NCBI GenBank assembly: GCA_946610035.1
Contig: CAMOCC010000010.1
Coordinates: forward strand, 1 to 53,147
DNA from: an uncultured Verrucomicrobiota bacterium
GTDB lineage: Bacteria; Verrucomicrobiota; Kiritimatiellia; RFP12; UBA1067
DNA length: 53,147 nucleotides
Direction of reading: 5' to 3'
Below, piece by piece: positions 35,711 through 42,526 of this stretch. Each line of letters starts with the position of its first letter. The first letter of the stretch is position 1. The notes under the pieces were generated by a model. It had not been told where the DNA came from. It was given only the letters and a program-made list of their open reading frames with translations, and did not search any database. Both the position numbers and the translations under genes were made by a program.

Positions 35711-36475
35711 TTACCGCAGGGCGGCGAGCATGGCGGCGCGGTCGGCGGAAATCCCGGTCCATATCTCGAAGGACTTGGCGCCCTGTCCGACGAGGAACTC
35801 CAAGCCGTCCACCGCCGTCGCCCCCGCCGCTCGCGCGGCCGCCGCCATGGGCGGAAACTCCTTTGTCGGGATGATGTCGAGGACGAGCTGTCCAGGATGG
35901 AAGCATTCGACCGGAAGCGGACACACATCGCCCGGCTTGAGCCCGACAGGAGTGGCGTTGACCACGAGGTCCGCCTCGCGCGCCTTCGCGTCGCGCACCT
36001 CCACGCTGTCCGGATTCCTTCCGTAGACGGACACCGCGGCGGCGCCCTCGTACTCGGCGCATCTCGCGAGCGCGGACCCCGCGCCGCCCCTTCCGAGGAT
36101 GAACACCTTCCTCCCCTTCAGCTTGAAGCCGTGCGCCGCAAGCGTCGAGACGAAGCCTATCACGTCGGTGTTCCACCCCGATATGGAGCCGTCCCTCTCG
36201 AACTTCAGCGTATTGCACGCCCCGTAGCGCACCACCGATTCGTCCGGCCTGTCGAGAAGGCTCATCACGGCGATCTTGTGCGGGACGGTCACGTTCAGCC
36301 CCGTGTAGCCCTCGCGCTGCCTGGCGCGGACGAAGCCTTCCAGCTCACCCGGAGGGACGTCGAACTTGTCGTACTCGGCGTCCAGCCCGACGGACCTGAA
36401 ATTCGCCGCGTGCATGACCGGCGAGAGCGAATGGGCGACGGGGTGCCCTATCACTGCGAACTTGAGCGCGGACAT
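35711..36475 (-). CDS. aroE: Shikimate dehydrogenase
   Basis: A 254-aa NADP-dependent shikimate dehydrogenase of the aromatic amino-acid pathway. Present: the substrate-binding IGHPVAHSLSPVMHA, the catalytic lysine in NVTVPHKIAVMSLLD, the nucleotide loop LGRGGAGSALARCA and NATPVGLKPGD. The start at 36475 follows the HIT stop by 7 bp, so translation is probably coupled. No other aro gene is nearby. Confidence 0.94.
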   Translation of the reverse strand: MSALKFAVIGHPVAHSLSPVMHAANFRSVGLDAEYDKFDVPPGELEGFVRARQREGYTGLNVTVPHKIAVMSLLDRPDESVVRYGACNTLKFERDGSISGWNTDVIGFVSTLAAHGFKLKGRKVFILGRGGAGSALARCAEYEGAAAVSVYGRNPDSVEVRDAKAREADLVVNATPVGLKPGDVCPLPVECFHPGQLVLDIIPTKEFPPMAAAARAAGATAVDGLEFLVGQGAKSFEIWTGISADRAAMLAALR

Positions 36476-36482
36476 GGCGTTC

Positions 36483-36911
36483 TCAGGATGCGAGGGCTGC
36501 GGCGATGTCGGATACGAGCGCCGCATACTCCGCTTCGGCGAGATACACGCGGTCTGGGTTCATGGCGAAGACGCCGCCCCACTCGAACGCGTCGTTCTCG
36601 TACTTGGGCACGAGGTGGAAGTGAAGATGGCATCCCGTGTCGCCGTATGCGCCGTAGTTGACCTTCTTCGGCTTGAAGAGTTTGTGCAGGACGGACGCAA
36701 CCCTGGCGACATCGTCCATGAACGCGCGCCTGTCGGCGTCCGGAAGATCTATCATCTCGCTCACATGGTGCCTGCTCGCGACGATGACGCGTCCGCGATG
36801 GCTCTGCTCCTTGAACAGATACACCTTGCTCGACGGCAGCTCCGCTATCTTGATGCCGAACTTGGCGACCAGGTCGCCCTCCATGCAGTATGCGCAGTTT
36901 TGGTCCTTCAT
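36483..36911 (-). CDS. HIT-family nucleotide hydrolase/transferase
   Basis: A 142-aa HIT-domain protein. The histidine triad appears as CHLHFHLVPK (about residues 93-102), with an upstream IVASRHHVSEMIDLP strand-helix typical of the family and an N-terminal CAYC pair that may help bind zinc. HIT proteins hydrolyse nucleoside phosphoramidates or dinucleotides; the exact substrate cannot be assigned. AAGGAAGG is close to the ATG. It is first of a two-gene unit with aroE. Confidence 0.88.
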   Translation of the reverse strand: MKDQNCAYCMEGDLVAKFGIKIAELPSSKVYLFKEQSHRGRVIVASRHHVSEMIDLPDADRRAFMDDVARVASVLHKLFKPKKVNYGAYGDTGCHLHFHLVPKYENDAFEWGGVFAMNPDRVYLAEAEYAALVSDIAAALAS

Positions 36912-36938
36912 GACCTTCCTTTCACGATTTTGGAGATA

Positions 36939-36947
36939 ATATTACCA
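36939..36947 (-). promoter_or_regulatory. Putative extended -10 of HIT-aroE
   Basis: TGG-TAATAT on the minus strand, 28 bp upstream of the HIT start. No clear -35. A run of nine G (36993-37001) lies further upstream. Confidence 0.45.
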
Positions 36948-37023
36948 TATCCCCTCCTCGATATCAAGCACTTCAACTTTTCAACACACATTGGGGGGGG
37001 GTCCAACTGCCGCGCGGCAAATT

Positions 37024-37154
37024 GGCGCGGAGTGTCAGACACCTCGCGCCAGTTTCATCCCCCGCGATGAATATAATCCATCCGGGGGAAATTGACAAAA
37101 ATAAATTCCAAGCGACAGGCAGCAACCTGGCGGCTCTCCCTTTACGGGGGAGCC
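37024..37154 (-). terminator. Two hairpins downstream of vorB
   Basis: Stem-loops at 37132-37154 (GGCTC and CCC paired with GGG and GAGCC) and 37024-37050 (GGCGCG...CGCGCC with an inner GTGT/ACAC pair) lie in the 247-bp gap after vorB. Neither has an immediate T-run. They probably end or protect the adk-map-vorB transcript. No gene lies in the gap. Confidence 0.4.
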
Positions 37155-37158
37155 GCTT

Positions 37159-38214
37159 TCAAAGCATCGCCTTCGCGGCCTTGACGGCCTCGTCGACCGA
37201 GACGACCTCGCCGCCCATGCGGTGGATCATTCTGACGGAGGCCGACTCGGCGCCCAGCCCCGCCTTCGCGAGCTGGAGGCGAACGTCGTCGGAGAACTGG
37301 CCGGCGTCGAGTTCGATCGTAAGTATCTTGCGACCCTTCGCCGCCTTTGCGAGCATGTCGGACGGAAACGGATTGAGCGTTATCGGCCTGAAGCATCCCG
37401 CCTTTATTCCCTCCTTGCGCAGCGCCTCGGCCGTCGTCCGCGCTATGCGAGAGGAAATCCCGAAGCCGACGAGGAGTATCTCCGCGTCGCCGGCGAGATA
37501 CGTCTCGCCCATCGCGTCCTCGCGCATCCGCGCGTACTTCTCCTGGAGGTGGTTGTTGAACTTCTCCTGCGCGGCGGCGTCGAGGAAGATGGACTTCACG
37601 AGGTTCTCCCTCGTCTTGGGCTCGCCCTGGGCCGCCCATTCGCTGAAGTCGGGACGCGGCGACTCCCCCTCGGGGAGCTTCACCGTCTCCATCATCTGGC
37701 CCTGCAGGCCGTCCGCGAAGACGACTGCGGGCGTGCGCCACTTAGCCGCCATCTCGAACGCCTTGACCGTCAAGTCGCACATCTCCTGCGCGCTCGCCGG
37801 GGCGAGCGTGAACGTCTGGTAGTTGCCGTGTCCGCCGCCCTTCACCGCCGGCGTGTAGTCCGACTGCTCGGGATAGACGTTGCCGAGTCCGGGACCGGCG
37901 CGGTTGACGTTGACGATCACTGCGGGCAGCTCCGCGCCAGCGAGGTAGCTGATGCCCTCCTGCATGAGGGAGAAGCCGGGGCCGGACGTCGCCGTCATGC
38001 AGAGCTTGCCCGCGCCCGCCGCGCCGAACATCATGTTGACCGACGCCGTCTCGCACTCCGCCTGGACGAAGGTCCTGCCCAGCATCGGGAACCACTTCGC
38101 GGCACCGTGGGCGATTTCGCTCGCCGGGGTGATGGGATAGCCGAAATAAAGGTCGCAGCCCGCATAGAGGGCTCCCATTACGACCGCCTCGTTGCTCTTT
38201 ATGAACTTGGTCAT
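37159..38214 (-). CDS. vorB: 2-oxoacid:ferredoxin oxidoreductase alpha subunit, VorB type
   Basis: A 351-aa alpha subunit of a ferredoxin-dependent 2-oxoacid (branched-chain/2-oxoisovalerate or related) oxidoreductase. Family marks are GCDLYFGYPITPASEI, TATSGPGFSLMQEG, NVNRAGPGLGN and VKGGGHGNYQT. The start at 38214 overlaps the ferredoxin-subunit stop by 4 bp. Working enzymes also need a thiamine-diphosphate-binding beta subunit and usually a gamma subunit, normally encoded next; here the gene is followed by hairpins and an unrelated HIT gene. The missing subunits must lie elsewhere, or the locus is decayed. Substrate class is by similarity only. Confidence 0.87.
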   Translation of the reverse strand: MTKFIKSNEAVVMGALYAGCDLYFGYPITPASEIAHGAAKWFPMLGRTFVQAECETASVNMMFGAAGAGKLCMTATSGPGFSLMQEGISYLAGAELPAVIVNVNRAGPGLGNVYPEQSDYTPAVKGGGHGNYQTFTLAPASAQEMCDLTVKAFEMAAKWRTPAVVFADGLQGQMMETVKLPEGESPRPDFSEWAAQGEPKTRENLVKSIFLDAAAQEKFNNHLQEKYARMREDAMGETYLAGDAEILLVGFGISSRIARTTAEALRKEGIKAGCFRPITLNPFPSDMLAKAAKGRKILTIELDAGQFSDDVRLQLAKAGLGAESASVRMIHRMGGEVVSVDEAVKAAKAML

Positions 38215-38408
38215 TTCTCCACCTTTATTGCGTATGGTTCCGGACAGTTGTAGAAGCATATCCCGCACGAGACGCATCCTTCGCCCTTGTATCGCACGGC
38301 CGCTATGCCCTGCGCGTTCAATTCCGTCCCGATTTCGAGACACTTCCTGGGGCAGGCGGTTGCGCACCGTCCGCATCCCTTGCAGTTTTCCTTGTCTATG
38401 ACTACCAT
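38211..38408 (-). CDS. Ferredoxin-type 2x[4Fe-4S] subunit of the oxidoreductase
   Basis: A 65-aa protein with two CxxCxxCxxxCP-type clusters: CKGCGRCATACP and CVSCGICFYNCP, enough for two [4Fe-4S] centres. It is the delta-type electron-carrier subunit, translationally coupled to vorB. It follows map by 143 bp of gap containing short T-rich word repeats, so it may be read from the adk promoter or from an unseen one. Confidence 0.9.
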   Translation of the reverse strand: MVVIDKENCKGCGRCATACPRKCLEIGTELNAQGIAAVRYKGEGCVSCGICFYNCPEPYAIKVEK

Positions 38409-38551
38409 TGTCTCATTCCCCTGGATTCAACCTTCGAATCCCTCGTTTTTCATTTTCCGTTCTTCATTTCCGTTTGAAGAATCGCCGACGGACCATCCGC
38501 CCCCTGGCAATCAGCCGCCATTCGACCTAAGCGCCTTCGGGCCAGGAGACT

Positions 38552-39322
38552 TCAGGGATAGTCCGCCGGCAAAGTCAGTACCTCCGCTCCGTCGTCCGTT
38601 ATGGCGACCGTGTGCTCGAAGTGCGCGGCAAGGCACCTGTCCCGCGTGACGACCGTCCAGTTGTTAGACAGGACGTCCGTCTTCTCGCCCGCCTTCGTCA
38701 TGGTGATCATCGGCTCAATTGCAATCGTCATTCCCGGACGCAGCACCATCTTCGTCCCCGGCCTGCCGTAGTTCGGGACCTCCGGCGACTCGTGGACGGT
38801 CTTGCCCACGCCGTGGCCTATCCAGTCGCGGACAATGCCGAAACCCGCCGCCTCCGCCACCTGCTGGATCGCATAGCCGACGTCGCCGAGGTGAACCCCC
38901 GGCCCCGCAGCCTCGATCCCAGCCTTGAGGCAGGCCTTCGTCGTCTCGACGAGCCGGAGGACCTCCGGATCGGTTACGCCAAGGGCGACCGTGCGCGAGG
39001 TGTCCCCGTTGTACCCCTTCGTCTTGATGCCGACGTCCGTCTTCACGAGGTCGCCCGGCATGATGACGCGGTTGTAGTCGGGTATTCCGTGGATCACCTC
39101 GTCGTTTATGGAGACGCAGATGTGCCCCGGGAAGCCCCCGTAGCGGTAGAACGCCGCCTCGACGTTGTGCTTCTTGCAGTATGCAATGACGAGATCGTCG
39201 ATCTCGCCGGTCGTGACGCCCGGCGCGACCGCGGCGGCGCAGATGTCGCGTATCTCCGCGCTCATCCTGCACGCGTCGCGCATGCGGACCATTTCGGACT
39301 TCGACTTTATGTCTACCTTCAT
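38552..39322 (-). CDS. map: Methionine aminopeptidase, type I
   Basis: A 256-aa metal-dependent enzyme removing the initiator methionine. All five metal ligands can be placed: Asp in KTDVGIKTKGYNGDTSRT (two), His in WIGHGVGKTVHESP, Glu in AIEPMI and Glu in FEHTVAI. The length is that of a bare type I enzyme without the N-terminal zinc extension. The start MKVDIKSKSEM at 39322 is 17 bp after the adk stop; a GTG at 39343 overlapping adk is less likely. Adk-map pairing is a widespread housekeeping arrangement. Confidence 0.95.
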   Translation of the reverse strand: MKVDIKSKSEMVRMRDACRMSAEIRDICAAAVAPGVTTGEIDDLVIAYCKKHNVEAAFYRYGGFPGHICVSINDEVIHGIPDYNRVIMPGDLVKTDVGIKTKGYNGDTSRTVALGVTDPEVLRLVETTKACLKAGIEAAGPGVHLGDVGYAIQQVAEAAGFGIVRDWIGHGVGKTVHESPEVPNYGRPGTKMVLRPGMTIAIEPMITMTKAGEKTDVLSNNWTVVTRDRCLAAHFEHTVAITDDGAEVLTLPADYP

Positions 39323-39339
39323 CTTTCCGCGACGTCCTC

Positions 39340-39972
39340 TCACATCACCGCGATGAAGTTCTTAGCGACGACGTCGATGGGATCGGTGCCGACGACGGAC
39401 TTGAGGATGCTCTTCGCGCGGTAGAACTCGATAAGCGGCTCGGTCTCGCGGTGGTAGACGACGAGGCGGTCCTTCACCGTCCCGGGATTGTCGTCCTTGC
39501 GGATCGTGAGCTTCTCGCCGCACTTGTCGCAGACGCCATCGACCTTCGGGGGCAGGTTCTTCACATGGTAGCCCGCCTTGCACTTCGGGCACGTGCGGCG
39601 GCCCGCGATGCGGTCCTGGATGATCTCGTCGGGGACGTCGATGAGGACCGCGCTCTTGACGGGCGCGCCCATCTCCTCGAGGATCTTCGCCTGGGCGAGG
39701 TTCCTCGGGAAGCCGTCGAGGAGCATCGTGACGTCGCCCGTCGTCTCCGCGACGACGTCCTTGATCATCTGGGCGATCAATGCGTCCGGGACAAGCTTCC
39801 CGGCATCCATGTAGCCCTTGGCCTCGACGCCTGCGGACGTACCCTTCGCGACGGCGCCGCGGAGCAGATCCCCGGAGCTGACGTGCTTCAGATTGGCATT
39901 GTCGGACGCGAGCTTGCCCGCGACCGTACCCTTCCCCGAACCCGGGGCACCCAATAGAATGACTATGTTCAT
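39340..39972 (-). CDS. adk: Adenylate kinase, zinc-lid type
   Basis: A 210-aa adenylate kinase (ATP + AMP to 2 ADP). P-loop GAPGSGKGT, AMP site DGFPRNLAQAKIL, and a lid with four cysteines (CPKC...CDKC), which predicts structural zinc. The start MNIVILLG at 39972 lies 10 nt downstream of a TATAAT hexamer and has no Shine-Dalgarno; an upstream frame to 40071 would cross the promoter. It leads the adk-map(-ferredoxin-vorB) unit. Confidence 0.96.
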   Translation of the reverse strand: MNIVILLGAPGSGKGTVAGKLASDNANLKHVSSGDLLRGAVAKGTSAGVEAKGYMDAGKLVPDALIAQMIKDVVAETTGDVTMLLDGFPRNLAQAKILEEMGAPVKSAVLIDVPDEIIQDRIAGRRTCPKCKAGYHVKNLPPKVDGVCDKCGEKLTIRKDDNPGTVKDRLVVYHRETEPLIEFYRAKSILKSVVGTDPIDVVAKNFIAVM

Positions 39973-39982
39973 GGCGTCCGAT

Positions 39983-39991
39983 ATTATATCA
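39983..39991 (-). promoter_or_regulatory. Extended -10 promoter of adk
   Basis: TGA-TATAAT on the minus strand (hexamer 39983-39988), with no -35 match (GC-rich at that distance). The hexamer is 10 nt from the ATG. Confidence 0.7.
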
Positions 39992-40074
39992 CAAATTGAG
40001 CCGCCGCGGGGCCGTTTTGTGAAATTAAAAGAGCCGGGGTGTCGCCGCCCTGGAAGCATGAGGGGAATCAACGG

Positions 40075-41910
40075 CTATGCGCGGCCTTTCGCAAGCACCT
40101 CCACCAGCTTTGCGTATGTAAGGGGCTTGAAAAGGACGTGCGTGAAGAGCTTGCTCCTCTCGTCGCGCTGGAACTCGGTGTCCGCCGTGACTGCGAAAAC
40201 CGGGAGCTTGACGAACCGCGGATCGGCGCGGATGCGCACGATGAGTTCCAGTCCGTTCATGTTCGGCATCCAGAAGTCGGAGAAGACCATGTCGCAGGGG
40301 GTTCCGGCCGCCGCGGACGACCCGAGTTTTTCCATCGCCTCCACGCCGTCGCCCGCCTGCTCTACGGCGGGGACGCCCGCCTTCTTGAGGAATGCGGAGA
40401 GCACCGACCTGTTCACCGGCGAGTCGTCGACGACGAGGACGCGCTTGGGCAGGCTCTCCACGGGGACGGTCTGCGACGGCGATTCGGCCGGCTTCGCCTC
40501 CGCATCGCCGGTCTGGACGCCTGGTATGCGGATTATGAACGTCGAACCGCGTCCGAGTTCGCTCTCGACGAGAAGATCCCCTCCCATCGTCTCCACAAGG
40601 CGTCTGCAGATGGAAAGCCCAAGCCCGGTCCCTCCCGCCCTGTCGGCGGCATGGCTCGGGTCCTGCACCTGGACGAACGGGTCGAGGATGCGCGAGAGCA
40701 TTTCCGGCGGAATGCCGACGCCAGTGTCGCTCACGGCGACCTCCAGCCTTTCGTCGGAGCACGACGCGGAGACCGTCACGGCCCCCTTGGAGGTGAACTT
40801 GACGGCGTTTCCTATGAGGTTGAAGAGTATCTGCCGGAAGCGGTGTTCGTCCAGATGGACCGTCGGCACGTCCGACGTCTTGTTCTCAAGCTTCACGCCC
40901 TTCCGCGACGCGGCCAGCCGGAAGCTGGACAGCACCTCGTCCGTCAGTCGGTCGAGGCTAAGCAGCTGCGGATGCAGCGTAAGCTTGCCTGCGTCCATCT
41001 TCGCGAGGTTGAGCACGTCGTCCACGAGCTGCAGAAGCGTCGTGCCGCTCGCCTGGATGGATTCCAGCGCCTCGTCCCTCTCGGCGGGACTGCCGACCCC
41101 GCGCCGGAGAAGGTCGGAATAACCGAGTATTGCGTTGAGCGGCGTGCGGATGTCGTGGCTGACGATGCTGAAGAACATGCGGCGCGTCTTCTCCGCCGCG
41201 CGAGCGGACGCAAGGGACCGCTCCAGCACGGCCATGTGCCGCGTCGTCTGCTCGTCCTGGATGATGAACACGTGGATGAAGCATGTGCCGATGAGGCATC
41301 CGAGCGTCGTGAGCGCGGTGAGCGGCCATACGACATGGAGCGAGACGAACAATCCGGTGGCGAAGCAGTACAGCACGACAATCATGCACCGTCTGCGGAT
41401 GGCGTCCCCGCTGCCAAGCCCCTTCGCGAACGCGCATGCCATAAGCTCGACAAGGTAGGCGATCATGACGTAGAGCATCATGACGCGACAGCCCCCCGCG
41501 ACGTACGCCCCCGTCTCGTCGAAGCTGAAGAAGCAGTTGTTGAAGAAGTTGGCCACCAGCATGGCCATGTTGATCCCCAGATGCGCATAGCCGGACCATT
41601 TGAGGACGCGAGACTGCCACCCATTGATTCTAAGGTAGGCGATGGCGAAGCGGAACCAGAGAAAGACGAACAGCGGCAGGCTGATGAAGTAGAAGACGGT
41701 GTCGACGTAGAGGCAGCCCGTCCAGTCGAGCCCGGCGAGAACGCCCCATAAGGCGTCCGAAATGTAGTAAATCAACACGCCGACGAGGAACCAGCGGTAG
41801 CGAATGGCGCTGACAGAGCGCTCGCCACGGCCGAGAAGCCGACCGTAGTTGAATATCAAATGCAGCACTATGGCCACCATCGAAAGAGCTGAATACGAGT
41901 AGTCCTGCAT
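40075..41910 (-). CDS. Seven-helix hybrid sensor histidine kinase
   Basis: A 611-aa membrane sensor. About seven hydrophobic helices fill the first 225 residues with no large extracytoplasmic domain, so it may sense a membrane-soluble or intramembrane signal. Then come a HisKA domain with phospho-accepting histidine in FFSIVSHDIRTPLNAILGYS (about 252), an HATPase domain (N-box NLIGNAVKFTSKG, G-boxes VSDTGVGIPPEM and GGTGLGLSICRRL, about 360-460) and a C-terminal receiver (about 490-603) with phosphorylatable aspartate in FSDFWMPNMNG. There is no HPt or output domain, so the phosphate must pass to a separate protein; none is encoded nearby. GGAGG is 4 nt before the ATG. Confidence 0.92.
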   Translation of the reverse strand: MQDYSYSALSMVAIVLHLIFNYGRLLGRGERSVSAIRYRWFLVGVLIYYISDALWGVLAGLDWTGCLYVDTVFYFISLPLFVFLWFRFAIAYLRINGWQSRVLKWSGYAHLGINMAMLVANFFNNCFFSFDETGAYVAGGCRVMMLYVMIAYLVELMACAFAKGLGSGDAIRRRCMIVVLYCFATGLFVSLHVVWPLTALTTLGCLIGTCFIHVFIIQDEQTTRHMAVLERSLASARAAEKTRRMFFSIVSHDIRTPLNAILGYSDLLRRGVGSPAERDEALESIQASGTTLLQLVDDVLNLAKMDAGKLTLHPQLLSLDRLTDEVLSSFRLAASRKGVKLENKTSDVPTVHLDEHRFRQILFNLIGNAVKFTSKGAVTVSASCSDERLEVAVSDTGVGIPPEMLSRILDPFVQVQDPSHAADRAGGTGLGLSICRRLVETMGGDLLVESELGRGSTFIIRIPGVQTGDAEAKPAESPSQTVPVESLPKRVLVVDDSPVNRSVLSAFLKKAGVPAVEQAGDGVEAMEKLGSSAAAGTPCDMVFSDFWMPNMNGLELIVRIRADPRFVKLPVFAVTADTEFQRDERSKLFTHVLFKPLTYAKLVEVLAKGRA

Positions 41911-41925
41911 GACACCTCCACCGTG

Positions 41926-42018
41926 TTATTTAGAATACGTGCCTGCCTTCTCGCCACCCATCGTTGAACTCACCGCGGAACTCCTTGCCCTCTTCTTCTC
42001 CAATACGGTGAGCAACAT
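41926..42018 (-). CDS. Possible 30-aa leader ORF upstream of the kinase
   Basis: A short frame (ATG 42018 to TAA 41926) starting MLLTVLEKKRARSS, 15 bp before the kinase ATG and 13 nt after the TACAAT hexamer. It has no ribosome site, but neither do several real genes here. No homology is recognised; it could be chance. Confidence 0.22.
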   Translation of the reverse strand: MLLTVLEKKRARSSAVSSTMGGEKAGTYSK

Positions 42019-42031
42019 ACTATCTGCGGAT

Positions 42032-42060
42032 ATTGTAGCACAAACCGCCTCCGATGTAAA
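42032..42060 (-). promoter_or_regulatory. Promoter of the histidine kinase
   Basis: TTTACA (42055-42060), 17 bp, TGC-TACAAT (hexamer 42032-42037) on the minus strand; leader about 115 nt to the kinase ATG. Confidence 0.65.
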
Positions 42061-42089
42061 TAGTCGCCGACGGGCCACCCTTTTGTAGC

Positions 42090-42123
42090 AAAAAGGCGCG
42101 CAGGCCATGGGAGCCTGCGCGCC
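42090..42123 (-). terminator. Intrinsic terminator of the H1-like gene
   Basis: Perfect 11-bp arms GGCGCGCAGGC and GCCTGCGCGCC around a 7-nt loop, followed on the minus strand by five T. A smaller hairpin (42126-42142) precedes it. It separates the H1-like gene from the kinase promoter. Confidence 0.88.
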
Positions 42124-42153
42124 GTGCGGTTTCGGGAACCGCATCGTCAATCA

Positions 42154-42381
42154 CTACTTCGCCTTCTTCGCGGCTGCCTTCTTCGCAGGTGCCGCCTTCT
42201 TCGCAGGCGCCGCCTTCTTGGCTACGACCTTCTTCGCAGGGGCCGCCTTCTTGGCAGGTGCCGCCTTCTTCGCGGGAGCCTTCTCCTTGCAGCAGCACGC
42301 CTTCTTGGCGCAGGTCTTCTTGGCAGGGGCCGCCTTCTTAGCCGGAGCCTTCTTTGCTGGTGCCTTCTTAGCTGTAGCCAT
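42154..42381 (-). CDS. Histone H1-like Lys/Ala-rich protein with Cys cluster
   Basis: A 75-aa protein made almost wholly of AKKAAP/AKKAP repeats, the composition of bacterial H1-like proteins that bind DNA or RNA electrostatically. It is interrupted in the middle by TCAKKACCCKEK, placing cysteines at residues 24, 29, 30 and 31; no other cysteine occurs. AAGGA lies 9 nt before the ATG, and promoter and terminator are both clear, so it is a real monocistronic gene. The cysteines could bind metal or respond to oxidation; that is inference. Confidence 0.8.
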   Translation of the reverse strand: MATAKKAPAKKAPAKKAAPAKKTCAKKACCCKEKAPAKKAAPAKKAAPAKKVVAKKAAPAKKAAPAKKAAAKKAK

Positions 42382-42426
42382 TTTGCTTGATCCTTTTTAT
42401 TTATTTAGCCGACGGTGCATGCCAAC

Positions 42427-42455
42427 CTTATGGCACACAACTACCGCGACTTCAA
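42427..42455 (-). promoter_or_regulatory. Putative promoter of the H1-like gene
   Basis: TTGAAG (42450-42455), 17 bp, TGC-CATAAG (42427-42432) on the minus strand. The -10 is poor, but spacing and TG extension match the other promoters. Confidence 0.4.
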
Positions 42456-42511
42456 CACAAATAATAACCGATTTTTCAAAAAACTGCAAGAGGTGATGTG
42501 AAAAAATTTAG

Positions 42512-42517
42512 TATAAT
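42512..42517 (+). promoter_or_regulatory. TATAAT box directly before the permease gene
   Basis: A perfect hexamer 9 nt upstream of the ATG at 42527, with no Shine-Dalgarno between. The preceding triplet is TAG, so the TG extension is absent here. Confidence 0.6.
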
Positions 42518-42526
42518 ATACGGACC

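Noticed and set aside
42430-42446. Sigma-54 promoter (TGGCAC at 42431)
   Set aside because: The required TTGC-type -12 element is missing at the proper distance.
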